From Nothophaeocryptopus gaeumannii (Eukaryota; Ascomycota; Dothideomycetes; Mycosphaerellales; Mycosphaerellaceae): a stretch of DNA of 64,000 bases. The notes below the pieces were generated by a model, which saw nothing but the letters and a program-made list of their open reading frames with translations, was not told where the DNA came from and ran no database searches. Shown here one piece after another: positions 9,530-19,760 of this stretch. Where the stretch lies: contig JASISA010000001.1 in the NCBI GenBank assembly GCA_031771865.1, forward strand, positions 806,001-870,000, given 5' to 3'. The translations under genes were made by a program, and so were the position numbers. How positions within the stretch are numbered: position 1 is the first letter of the stretch; every line of letters begins with the position of its first letter.

Positions 9530-12500
9530 CTACCTGGTCCTTAACAAATGGAGTTCTTGACGACTTTTGGAGCGACCCTTATGCCCTCGGCCTCTCGGAG
9601 GTCCTGGTGTCTTCCCCCGGGTCAGGTGAAACTGTCGCAGGAGCTGCGGGCAGTTCGTGAGGTGGCCCTCCGGTTCCCAGGTATTTTCTGAATCATCATA
9701 CCCCTTCCACTTGACAAGATACTGATTGTCCTCGTAGTCCAGAATTCTTTCAACTTCGAACTCGTTTTCTTCCTGTGGGACAAATGAAAATGTTTCCTGA
9801 CAAGGTGTCTCGGCGTCGGCTGGTTCCAAAAGAGAGATATGGAACACTGGATGGATCTTCGCATCCGCCGGTAGTCGTAATCGGTAGTTGACCGGTCCCT
9901 TGGCCTCTTCAATCAAAAATGGCCCGACCTTCACATGGTCTAACTTCTTGGTCTTTCTTCTCGTTTTGAGATTCTTTGTAAGGAGATAGACCTTATCCCC
10001 CCTCTTCAGCTGAGGCGCCATTTTTCCGTCGTGCTGTCGCGATTTCAGCAGGTTTCCTTGTTGTCGTAGGATGGCCTTGTTCATCGCTGAATGAACCCCT
10101 TTCAGCTGATCAACCGCAATCATCGCCCTCGGTGCGTTGGGGTGAATGCCAGGTTCGCCAAACAGGTGTGGTTCCTTTCAAAGTTTGCGAAGAATGGCGT
10201 GAGACCCGTCGTCTCGGATTGCTGGTTGTTGAGTGCGATCTGTGCCATGGGTAGGAGTGATACCCAATTGTCCTGTGCGTAGTTGATGTAGTGGCGTAGG
10301 TATTGTTCTAGTGTCTGGTTCATCCGTTCGGTTTGTCCGTCGGTTTGCGGATGAAACGCCGTTGATAGCTTGTGTCTGATCCCGATCGTGGATACGAGTG
10401 TCTTCCAGTAGTTCGATGTGAACAACTTGTCCCTGTCGGTAATGAAGACCTCTGGGAATCCGTGATATCGTACAAGTCTATCCAGCACAAGGTGTCCGAG
10501 TTGCTCTGCCGTGTATGTCTCACACGCAGGAATAAAGTGCGCGTACTTCGTGAGTCTGTCGACCATGACCAGTATCATGTCGTACTTGACTTTCGTTGCT
10601 TGATCCGTCGATCCTGGGAGTTTCGTAATGAAATCCATCGTAACTTCGTCCCATGGTTGTGTCGGTGGGCTCCGGAATTTAAGTTGTCCGTACTTCGAAT
10701 GTCGAGATGCCTTGTTCTGTTGGCATTGAACACAGCGTGCGATGTATTTCTTGACTCGTTCTCGCATGTGTGGGAATCCAAAGTTGCGTTGGATAAGCTC
10801 TACTGTCTTCGAGATTCCTGGATGTCCGTATCGTGGATCGTTGTGATGGTGTCGAATGCACTCTTCCTGTCGGTCCTTCGGTACTTGGTACTTTCCCTGT
10901 GCAATAGGAAATTGTTCTGTCTTGTCTTGCAGAACTCGCACTATGTTGTTGAACTCCATTTGGTTGGCACTCAGGCTTCCATCCTGATTTGTCTTGAGTA
11001 TGCTGTGCTGCACTCTTTCCTTTCCTTCCATGTAGTCACTTCGTCGGCTCAGTGCGTCGGCTCGACCGTTGTCTTTACCAGGTGTATAGCGGATTTCGAA
11101 CTTGTACTGACCAAGGAGCTCCGACCAGCGGGTCTGCCTTCGAGTCAGTTGTTTAGTCGTAGTGAAGTAGGTCAGATTCTTGTGATCAGAAAGAATCGTG
11201 AGCCTGGGTGCTCCTTCCGCATATGCTCGCCAGTGCTGCAGGGCAGCGACAATCGCAAGAAGTTCCTTATCATGGATGTCGTAATTCTCTTCTGCAGGAG
11301 TCATCTTTCGTGAGTAGTAGGCTACCGGGTGTCGCTTCCCGTCGTGCTCCTGTGTGAGACACGCGCCTATCGCCATATCCGATGCATCTGTTTCGATTTG
11401 CACTTCCTTCGTACCGTCGAAAAGTCGAAGCGTTGGCGCTGTGGCGCACATTTCTTTGAGTTTGTCGAATGCCTGTTGGTGTCCTTTTTCCCACTGGAAC
11501 TTGGTGTCTTTTCTCGTGAGTTCCGTCATTGGTTTCGCAATCCTTGAGTAGTCTTGGATGAACTTTCGATTGTAGTTCGCGAGTCCAAGGAAGGATTGTA
11601 CTTCGGTAACATTCGTGGGTCGAGGCCATTCGTGTATCGACCGTGTCTTTGCTGGATCGATTTGGATTCCTTTCGTACTAAGGATAAATCCAAGGAATTT
11701 GACTTCCTTTTGTGGAACTCGCATTTCTCTGGTGCTGTCTTGAACCCTACTCGTGTGAGGCGTTCGAAGACGTCTTGGACTTGCTTGATATGCTTGCTCA
11801 GTTCTCCTTGGTATAGACCAAGATGTCGTCCATGTAAGCGACAACACAGACGTCAAGCAAATCTCGTAGTGTTTCATTGACAAGGTCCTGGCATGAGGCT
11901 GGCGCATTGGTAAGCCCCATTGGCATAACCAGAAACTCGTAAAGTCCATATCTTGTTCGGAATGCAGTCTTCCATTCTTCTCCTTTCGCCATTCGTATTG
12001 CGTAGAATGCGTCTCGGAGGTCGATCTTTGTAAACCAGTCTGATCCGGTAAGTCGATCTTGTGCTTCTTCGATGCTTGGTAATGGATATCGGTTCTTGAT
12101 TGTCATGTCGTTGAGCCTTCTATAGTCAACGACCATTCGTAACTTCCCGTTCTGCTTTGGTACGAAGAGAATTGGAGAGCCTGCGCTTGAGGTGGACTTC
12201 CGTATCCATCCTTTGGCTAGCTTCTCCTTCAGCCATTCATCTAGGGCTTTGAGCTCTTTCTCAGATAATGCGTAAATGGGTCCCCATGGAGGCTCTTTCC
12301 CAGGCTGAATCTTGATCTTGTGATCCCATGGTTGGTGTATAGGTAAGGCTTCCTTGCCTTCCTCTTCCTGAAAGAGTCTCGACCATCTTTGGTACTCCTC
12401 AGGGACATCTGGCGCTGAGATCGCCATCTGCTTTCCAGGATTGCCAGTTCCTCGTCCCGTGATTCCGTGACCTGCTGGACCTACGCAGTGTCTATCCGGG

Positions 12501-13229
12501 GTGGCTCCAGTCTCTGGGCTCAGTGTCGGCGCAAGCTGAATTGTGCACAGCTGTTCTTTGCCTCATCCGCCGCGTACTTTCGACGCTGTACGGGTCTGAT
12601 ACGGGTGGCACTTCCGTATCCTTCAAATGTAAGTACTCCTCTCTTCCAGTCAATTACTGGGTTGTGCTTTCTCAACCAAGGCATGCCTAGCACGATATCC
12701 CAGCTGGCCATAGCTGTGACATCCAAGACAATCTCCTCGTGGTGCTGTTGGATAGCCAGTGGTAGCGGTATCGTCTCGCGCTCCACACAGGGTAAGGGTG
12801 ATCCGTCGACCGCGATCAGTTCATACCCTTGTTTCTTCGTCTGGGTAGCTAGTCCAGTCCGTTTTACAAATGACTCGGATGCAAAGTTCCCGCTCGCTCC
12901 GGAGTCGACCATGGCACTCGTCTTGAGTCCATTAACGATAACTTGTGTGCAGAATACTGTTGCCGATGCGTGAGCTTCTTGTGTGACGTAAAACTCCTTT
13001 GGTCGCTCATGCCTAAGGAGTCGATCCTTTTCGAGACTGTGGCTCTGTTGTCTAACCAGTCTAGGATCTGTATACGTGTTTCCTCCAGTGTTTTGGCCAT
13101 AGTTTTCTCTTGTGGCAACTCGTTGCATGCGTATCGGCTCTGACATGCTTGTGCTTGTTTGTAGCCATTCTTGAGCTCCTGGATCGATGTTCTCATTTCG
13201 TTTGTGACGATTTGTCCATGTGGTGTCAT
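9530..13229 (-). pseudogene. Chromovirus pol: PR-RT-RNaseH-IN-chromodomain, frameshifted
   Basis: The likely start is ATG 13229, overlapping the gag stop as ATGA. Protease has DSGA near 12906, and reverse transcriptase has YMDD near 11836. RNase H has ETDAS near 11388. Integrase has an HHCC finger (about 10851-10723) and catalytic D, D, E near 10635, 10437 and 10329. A GPF module follows, then a chromodomain at about 9760-9626 (YLVKWKGY, NTWEP). Single-base losses break the frame near 13005, 12510, 11800, 11703 and 10135. At least three fall beside runs of A, so sequencing or assembly error cannot be excluded. Apart from these breaks the domains look complete. The enzyme set copies the element RNA and inserts it into DNA. 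The chromodomain probably guides insertion to modified histone H3, as known for the group. Confidence 0.9.
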
Positions 13230-14989
13230 GTAACCATATGGGGTAAACCAACTTCAATTGGTGGTTTGTCCCAGATGAACGTCGCAAACTCTTCTTGGAT
13301 GTTCACTCTAGGATACCTCCAGAACATAGACCGTAATTGTCCTAGGAAGAAGTCAAACTTAACTGGGTTAAGCAGTCTTCCTCCTGTCGGTGTTCGTGGA
13401 AAGATCTCTTCACTGTTGCGTGCTATGTGAAGGATCATCTTGCGTATTGGTTCCGGTGCGTCCACGCTAAGGTGAAGTATTTCGTCGTTGTCATCGTCCT
13501 CACTGGATTCTTCTTCTTCTTCCGAGGTTCCTTCCTCAGTTTCCTCGTCACTGGATGACTCTTGTGGGTTCTCCGGAATCTCAGGTAAGATACCCGTGAT
13601 AGGGTAGTCGTCCGCCTGAGTAGCGACATCCATCACCACTTCCTCCTGTGGGGTCCCCTCAGATTCATTGGGATTTTGGTTCTCCTTATCGCTGTCATCA
13701 GCGCCCCAACAGGTTTCATCCAAATCCTCCTCGTCCGGCGTTTGAACGTGACGATCAAGTTGTCGTAGTTCGTCCGGAATTGGTAAGTGTCGGTGTCCTC
13801 CAACTGTGGTGTTGATTGGTGGAACCGGGGCAGGTCTTCGTGGCGCAGACGGCCAGTATCCTGCTTCCATCTTCGAGGAGTAGTGTGTTTGACACGAATC
13901 GTCATAACAGAATCGCCAGTGAAGGCTTCCGTGACCGTTCCGCAGTTCCCGACCTGTCTCGTCAGGTAACTTTCGTGTCATCATACCAAACAATCGTGGC
14001 TTTTGTTGATCGGCGCCTGTCGTTTCGTAGGCTCCGCGTCCCACGTCGTGGTTTCGTTGCATCGTGTTGAACTGTCGTTGCACCATGTTCTTTGAACGAC
14101 AATTCCTCGCATAGTGGCCTTCCTTGCCACATGCATAGCAATTCAGTTTCTTCTCATTTCTTCTGGGCGAACTCTTGCCCTTCCTACTTCCTTTGAACGG
14201 GCGACCTTTCTGGGTTGCATTGAACTGCCAGTCCATTGCATCGGGGTCGCGTTGCTGTCTCTGAGGTGGTTTAGACCACCCATCGCGTCGTCCCGAGGGC
14301 ACATAGCCTGCCCTTCCCGTAACCTTGGAATCATAGCGTCGCTCCATGGCTCGCTCGTAAAGTTGGTCGTCCAGTTCAATCGCCGCTTTAATCAGTTCTC
14401 CGAGGCTGTCGATCTTTCCAGAGTATCGCATCAGTTCATCCTTGACTGAGTCTCTGAGACCTCGTCGGAACATAACTTGGAGAGCATCGTCGTCCCAATC
14501 CGTGATCTGGGCGTGCTCCTGAAACTTGGCTGCGTAGTCTGCCGTGGAACCCTTCTGAGTGAGATGTTGGATAACCCGGACCGCGGTCGAAACCTCGTTC
14601 GAGACTCCATACACCTGCTTCATTGCGTTCTTCATGTGATTCCAGGTCCTGAAGATTCCCGCTGAATCCTCGTCACTGTCCAAGTAGTTCCTGAGAAAAG
14701 GTTTGATCCAGTGCTGCACACGTCCTCGCATAAAGGTCGTCGCGAAGAGTGGCTTCTGAGCTTCACCCATCTCGTTGAACTTGAAGTACATGTCCATTTG
14801 GGTAAGCCAGACGTCGAACTTGTCTCGGTCGCCATAATAATAGTCCGGCTTGCCGACCTTGAGGGAACTGTCATCGGTATGGTTGGCAAGTGCATTGATG
14901 GCCGACTGAGATGTGCTGGATCGTTGGCGAGAGCTTCCTGCTTCGCTGGGGGCGGGAGTTCCCCTTCCGGTTTGCTGAGAGGCACTCAT
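13226..14989 (-). CDS. Chromovirus Gag, 587 aa
   Basis: The start ATG at 14989 (MSASQQ) is eighteen bases inside the 5' LTR. An in-frame ATG at about 15016 lies within the LTR and is less likely. The product has a capsid-like middle (FDVWLTQMDMYF, FRTWNHMKNAM, then LMRYSGKIDSLGELI) and a CCHC zinc knuckle (CYACGKEGHYARNC, about residues 284-297) for RNA binding. A C-terminal extension holds a second Cys/His group (HWRFCYDDSCQTH) and a long acidic run. It ends at TGA 13226-13228, which overlaps the ATG of pol. The frame is open along its whole length, in contrast to pol. Confidence 0.9.
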   Translation of the reverse strand: MSASQQTGRGTPAPSEAGSSRQRSSTSQSAINALANHTDDSSLKVGKPDYYYGDRDKFDVWLTQMDMYFKFNEMGEAQKPLFATTFMRGRVQHWIKPFLRNYLDSDEDSAGIFRTWNHMKNAMKQVYGVSNEVSTAVRVIQHLTQKGSTADYAAKFQEHAQITDWDDDALQVMFRRGLRDSVKDELMRYSGKIDSLGELIKAAIELDDQLYERAMERRYDSKVTGRAGYVPSGRRDGWSKPPQRQQRDPDAMDWQFNATQKGRPFKGSRKGKSSPRRNEKKLNCYACGKEGHYARNCRSKNMVQRQFNTMQRNHDVGRGAYETTGADQQKPRLFGMMTRKLPDETGRELRNGHGSLHWRFCYDDSCQTHYSSKMEAGYWPSAPRRPAPVPPINTTVGGHRHLPIPDELRQLDRHVQTPDEEDLDETCWGADDSDKENQNPNESEGTPQEEVVMDVATQADDYPITGILPEIPENPQESSSDEETEEGTSEEEEESSEDDDNDEILHLSVDAPEPIRKMILHIARNSEEIFPRTPTGGRLLNPVKFDFFLGQLRSMFWRYPRVNIQEEFATFIWDKPPIEVGLPHMVT

Positions 14990-14996
14990 CCTGAGG

Positions 14997-15004
14997 GTGT
15001 TCAA
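14997..15004 (-). other. Candidate primer-binding site (self-priming type)
   Basis: Two bases after the LTR end, in element sense, is TTGAACAC. It is the exact complement of GTGTTCAA at 15148-15141, which begins 32 bases downstream of a TATATA box in the 5' LTR, near the expected RNA start. No TGG-type tRNA-complementary start is present here. This fits the Tf1/sushi mode, where the RNA 5' end folds back as primer. The match is only 8 bp, so it remains a proposal. Confidence 0.5.
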
Positions 15005-15006
15005 AG

Positions 15007-15373
15007 TGTTACGCACGGTATCTCGCTTGTCAGGTGACTCGCTTAATCACGTGGAATGGCTTCTTTGGAGAATGCGTCGGCAAGTGGAACGAAGTGAAGG
15101 AAGTCTTGGCTTATTCCAATCAGTGAGATTGTAACATGAGTTGAACACGATGATTGCTAGTCAACCATCGTTGCTATATACTTGGTGGTCTCGCTTGCTC
15201 TTGGCAGCGAGTTTGACCGTTCGACCAACTGACCGGTCGGGCGGTCTGTCGGTCGCCAAACCTCACGTGTTCGACCAGAGGTCCCAGACTGTGGTCAGAC
15301 ACGTGACTTCTGGCGTCATTCTTGCATGGTTCCATGTCCTTGATTCTGCGTCCTACAGATTCAGTCCGTAACA
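15007..15373 (-). repeat. 5' LTR of the chromovirus (367 bp)
   Basis: Bounded by TGTTACGC and CCGTAACA. The R-U5 side (15007-15170) is identical to the 3' LTR over 164 bp. The U3 side differs completely apart from the TATATA box (15180-15175 in element sense), which is the likely promoter. Confidence 0.9.
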
Positions 15374-15513
15374 TACTGCTACTTAGTCCCTTATTTACTA
15401 TTCTATACTTTTAATAGCTTAGATCTTTCTATTTTAAACTTCTTTACTATCTTAGATATATTCGGCTTATCTAATAGTCTTAGATCTGTAAGCGCCTTCT
15501 TAATCTAATCCAT
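15374..15513 (-). pseudogene. Pogo-type transposase N-terminus (HTH), RIP-mutated
   Basis: From ATG 15513 on the minus strand the frame reads IKKALTDLRLLDKPNISKIVKK and then IERSKLLKV. This is the psq/HTH DNA-binding start of pogo-like transposases. Four internal stops (three TAG, one TAA) sit at likely Gln or Trp positions. The frame is cut at 15374 by the chromovirus LTR. No continuation is readable on the far side of the chromovirus. Confidence 0.55.
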
Positions 15514-15918
15514 GGTTGTCGAGTTGTTCACTGACAAAGATAGGTGTATGGACCATATGAGTCTGTGCGCCATATAGGGTTGTGCGCCAAGCCGGGAAAC
15601 CTTCTAGCCCAGCCCAACGTCACTTCTGCCAGGGGTGAAGCATGTTCCAGCCCTATGAAACGCGAGCGCCTCGACGTTGAACATTCTTGGACCTGCCTCA
15701 CAAGTCCATTGGCGAGCACGATGCAGTGAATAGACGCCGGAAGAGGCTGTGCTTTAGCCTCTCTACAGGTATGCAAAGCCTTTCTCACACGCTCACAGCA
15801 GCAAACCATCGATCAGGCTTGCAGGCGAGCTAGCAACGGCGATAAACAACCAAATCAAACAGACCGACATCGACATCGACATCGACAGCAACAAGCATAC
15901 AGCACACAACAGCTCACC
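15514..15918. other. Promoter region of the membrane-protein gene
   Basis: No gene seen. The last 60 bases before the ATG contain (CATCGA)n-like repeats (ACATCGACATCGACATCGACA) and end in a CACC context, typical of a fungal 5' leader. Confidence 0.5.
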
Positions 15919-16955
15919 ATGTCGACCAACTCCAACAGCTCCCTCGACCTCCACGTCAACTGCACCATCGCGCCCTCAACCACCCCCTCCGACGCCGGCG
16001 TCGCAGGAGCCGGTATCCTCGTCGCCTTCATCATCACCGCCTTCCTCGCCCTCTTCCTCTCCGCCTGGATCGTCCTCTCGGAGATTCGCGCCAAGTCACC
16101 CCGCAATGTCACACGCAAGATCCTATCCGGTCTGTCAGATCAACAGCTCATTGAAGGCATAGCGATACAGGTTGTCGGACTGGCAAGAGTCAATACGACA
16201 GTCCCATATCACTTCTTTGTGATTTGGATGTTGAGTTTGCTGAGTACTGCGACGAACTTTGCGGCGCTGTTGGCTTTGGTGCAGGACTACAAGAGGGATT
16301 GGGTGTTGAGGTGGTTGAGGCAATTTGCAATGTTCGTCAACTTGGTGTTGACAATTGTATTTGGGGTGTTTGTGCTGGAGACGAATATGGAGAAGATGTC
16401 GCCGACTTTGCCTATGGCGTGTGTTTGGCAGGATCATGCAAGAGATACGAAGGCGCAGGATAACGGCGTGTTGAGTGTGGTGGGAACGATTGCGGTCATT
16501 GCAGCCAGCAGCATCATCTTCATTTTGGGCACATGGTATCTGCACTTGAGGAGGCAGATCTGGGGCAAGACTATACGAGCACTGAGCTTGGTAGTGCTGC
16601 TTGGAATTGCGGTGGGAGCGACGGTGAGGGTCATCATTATTTCACAGGCATTTGGCCACCCATCAGTCGATCTGTCTGATCAGGAAGAGAAGCAGTGGAG
16701 CTTTGGGCAACTACTGACGATGTTGTTGCTCATCTTGCCCTTCATTTCGGCATTGGAAATTTTCAGAGGTGAATCGACCTGCTCAAGGATCAGACTGCTT
16801 TGCAAACTGACTGTGCCACAGGCGAAATGGCAGTTCCACAGGCCAACGCACATGCAGATTCCGACCAAGTGCCGCTCACTGCTGTCGAGGGTCCAGAGAT
16901 CAAGCACGGCTCCGACAATCGCTATGCTTATCAGCCGAACCCATTGTTTCCTTGA
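15919..16955 (+). CDS. Multi-pass membrane protein of unknown function
   Basis: Exons 15919-16768 and 16822-16955 are joined by a 53-nt intron (GTGAAT donor, ACTGAC branch, ACAG acceptor) and give 327 aa. A short extracellular-looking N-terminus with several N-x-S/T sites is followed by about six hydrophobic segments. These lie at roughly residues 29-55, 95-120, 136-158, 186-212, 220-248 and 258-280. The polar C-terminal tail ends NPLFP. Without the splice the frame would run into unlikely sequence. I do not recognise a family. The layout resembles many fungal orphan membrane proteins. It starts directly after the transposon nest. Confidence 0.75.
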
Positions 16956-17806
16956 TTGCTTCTTTCGAATAAGATACCCATTTGCGAGTTTAGCCAGCAT
17001 AGGTGAATATTAGCACTTTCTGTTCCTGCATATGCGGCGGGCAGCGGTGTTGCGGGCGCATGTGATTTCCCAATCAAGTGAAAGAATATACGCATGCGCT
17101 CCGCTTCCAAAGCCACTGCCCTCTCTCCCTCTCTCTCGACATTGATATAGTTGGTAGCGTCTTTGCTGTGGCGGAGGATGGCGCCAAGATTATTCGAGAA
17201 GAATACGGGGATTACTGAGGGAGGTGTAGAGAGAGAAGCGGAACGTCTCAGGAGACACTCACCGTTGTATAACCCAATACGCTCATTAGTAATCAGACTA
17301 GCTGCCCCGCTAACGTATTGAAGCCGGAGGGAGATAATCGCAACCTCAGCTGATCAGCGCTCTTCCACGCCAACCACGCTTCCCGATGTCTCATCAATAT
17401 AACATCAACAACACCATCACGCTCAACATCACGCCGAGATATGCTGGCATCGATGTCATCATCTATCGACGATGCGCTGAATGATCTTTGCTTCCGCGAC
17501 TTACATGGCCGACGGGCTCATACCGACCCCGGCGGGGTACAGTAGTACAGCCCATCCGATACCGTCTTACGGCTCAAGGATACCCAGTGTTGCTTCGATG
17601 GGCAACTCGGCGTATCTAAGTCCTTGCTGAGGTAGAAGCCAAGCTCCTCACAAGATGAGTGAAACGACCCCGGCCAAACAGATAGGCCGGCTGAAGATAC
17701 AGTGAGATGATTTGTCCTTACATTTCACTTGAGCGTCTGCTTCCTGCTGGCAACTTAGCCTACCTCTCATACAGGAGATATCGCAATGCCGGAAATGTAG
17801 CGTGAC
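16956..17806. other. Intergenic, upstream of the monooxygenase gene
   Basis: No gene supported. It contains a pyrimidine-rich tract near 17120 (CCCTCTCTCCCTCTCTCTC). No convincing promoter element was identified. Confidence 0.45.
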
Positions 17807-19532
17807 ATGGACAGTCGCCGCGAGGCGGCAGTCAATGGAACTCATGCTAGGACAGACTCAGCCAATGCCATCTCACAAGCCACAGAAGTAGATTGCGTCG
17901 TTGGTGCTGGGTTTGCTGGTTGCTACATCTTACACAGGCTACGGCAAAAGGGCTTCAGTGCGAAGTTAGTAGAGGCAGGCTCCGGTCTTGGAGGCGTATG
18001 GCATTGGAACGCGTATCCAGGAGCACGAGTTGATAGTCAATACCCGATATATGCGTACTCGCTCCCGGAGATTTACGAGGATTGGAATTGGTCTTCGCAC
18101 TACCCGGATAGCGCAGAGCTGCGTGAGTCTGGCACTGAGAACATCATTGAGCAAATCTGATTTGTGCATAGGGGCATACTTTGAGCATGTGGACAGAAAG
18201 CTCAACATTTCTAGCGACACGGTCTTCAACACGAAGGTGGTTGCTGCTGAGTTCAACGAGGCGGATGATCTTTGGACCTTGCACTGTCACAATCGCAAAA
18301 CATTCCGATGCCGCTTCTTTACTGCAAGCATTGGGTTTGCGGCCAAGAGATACTTTCCCGACTGGGAGGGCCTCGAGACCTTCAAGGGCGTAATCCATCA
18401 CAGCTCCTTCTGGCCACATGAAGGTGTCGATGTACGAGGTAAAAAGTGCGCAGTCATCGGGACTGGTGCGACTGGTGTCCAGATCACTCAAGAATGGGCC
18501 AAAGAAGTTGGCGACGGTGGCGATCTTAAGATGTTCCAGCGAACTCCAAACCTGGCATGCCCGATGAATCAAGTCTCCCTTTCATCTGAAGAACAAGCAA
18601 AGCACAAGCTCGAATACGAGAAGATGTGGCCTCAGAGATGGTATAACTTTAATGGCTTCTTGTATCAAGTCCGCCCAGAGAAGATGCTCGACGCCACACC
18701 GAAAGAGCGAGAGAAGCTATTCAGATACCTCTGGGGGCTAGGTGGCTTTCGCTTCCTAATGAATAACTACCTCGACATGGACCAAGATCTCAACGCAAAC
18801 AAACACGCCTACAACTTCTGGCGGGATCGTGTCCGCGAGCGCATCAAGAACCCCCGCAAAGCCGAACTTCTTGCACCCTCTAAAGGACCACATCCTTTCG
18901 GCGCGAAGCGACTCTCTCTCGAGCAGGACTTCTATGATCAGTTCAATAAGCCAAACGTAGACGTGATCGACATGAAATCCAACCCCATCCTCCGCTTCGA
19001 AGAGAACGGAATCGTGCAACAAGACGGCACCTTTCATGAGCTGGACGTCATTGCCTTAGCCACAGGTTTCGATTCTTTGACCGGTGGCCTCAAAGATATT
19101 GACATCAAAGGCTTAGGCGGCAAAACCCTGGCCGAAAGATGGAAAGACGGAACATGGACATACTTAGGCATGTGCACAACAGGCTTTCCAAACTTCTTCT
19201 ACACATATGGTCCACAAGCACCTACCGCCTTCTCCAACGGACCGACCTGCGTAGAACTGCAGGGCGATTGGCTGGTCAACCTCTTTTGCCAAATGCGGGA
19301 CAAAGGGAAGACCAGAATTGATCCCAAAGCTGAAGAGGAGGCTCAATGGAAGGAGATTGTACAAGAGCTTGCTTTGCGAGGAGTCCGAGGCTGGACAGAG
19401 AATTGGTATACTGGAGGGAATATACCGGGCAAGCCGAGAGAGCAGTTGGTTTATGCCGGTGGGATTCCGGAGTATATCAAAGTGTTGGAGAAGGAAGTGA
19501 GGACGGGGTATGGGGGTTTCAATATGCAGTGA
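17807..19532 (+). CDS. Flavin monooxygenase, Baeyer-Villiger type
   Basis: Exons 17807-18122 and 18172-19532 (49-nt intron, GTGAGT..CATAG) give 558 aa, normal for the class. An N-terminal FAD-binding GAGFAG (33-38) is followed by GGVWHWNAYPGARVD. The Baeyer-Villiger fingerprint FxGxxxHxxxWP is present as FKGVIHHSSFWP (176-187), and a second Rossmann motif GTGATG (202-207) binds NADPH. Such enzymes use NADPH and oxygen to insert an oxygen atom beside a carbonyl, turning ketones into esters or lactones. The substrate cannot be read from sequence. Two cupin genes lie immediately downstream (a 228-bp gap to the first, then one in convergent orientation), suggesting a small catabolic or secondary-metabolism group. 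Confidence 0.9.
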
Positions 19533-19653
19533 GTATAGTGAAAGACGATGTGCAGCGCCGGACCCACAAGTATCGGATCACGATTTGGTAAGACATGTGG
19601 CATCGTACTGCAGGAGGATGGTCTTGCCCGATTGGGAGATTTCTTCCATTAGA

Positions 19654-19659
19654 TATAAA
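19654..19659 (+). promoter_or_regulatory. TATA box of the first cupin gene
   Basis: TATAAA stands 102 bases before the cupin ATG at 19761 and after the stop of the monooxygenase. The placement fits a fungal core promoter, so the cupin gene is probably transcribed on its own. Confidence 0.45.
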
Positions 19660-19760
19660 CTGTAGGATAGATAGGTTTTGTACTTCACCTTCTCTTGCTC
19701 TGTCTCATCATTGCTGGCTCAGAGATTGTCTGAAGTACAGGTCGATGACCTAGGCATACA

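Larger units (their letters stand above)
8938..15373 (-). mobile_element. Ty3/Gypsy chromovirus with LTRs, about 6.4 kb
   Basis: The element runs from right to left: 5' LTR (15007-15373), PBS, gag, pol with a C-terminal chromodomain, PPT, then 3' LTR (8938-9301). Both LTRs begin and end with TGTTACG/CGTAACA. The pol order is protease, reverse transcriptase, RNase H and integrase, which defines Ty3/Gypsy, and the chromodomain places it among chromoviruses. Gag is open throughout, while pol has several single-base frame breaks. It carries none of the TAG-for-Gln damage seen in its neighbours, so it probably arrived after they were mutated. The flanks share only three bases (TAC), so no clear target-site duplication is present. 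Confidence 0.93.

Noticed and set aside
9349..9660. 103-aa plus-strand frame (Glu-rich) at the 3' end of the chromovirus
   Set aside because: It overlaps the end of pol and the region before the PPT, has no recognised domain and no supporting signals. An antisense gene is possible but unsupported.
10372..11313. 313-codon plus-strand open frame
   Set aside because: It lies antisense to chromovirus integrase, RNase H and reverse transcriptase; composition is Leu/Val/Ser-rich without any domain, so it is a shadow of pol.
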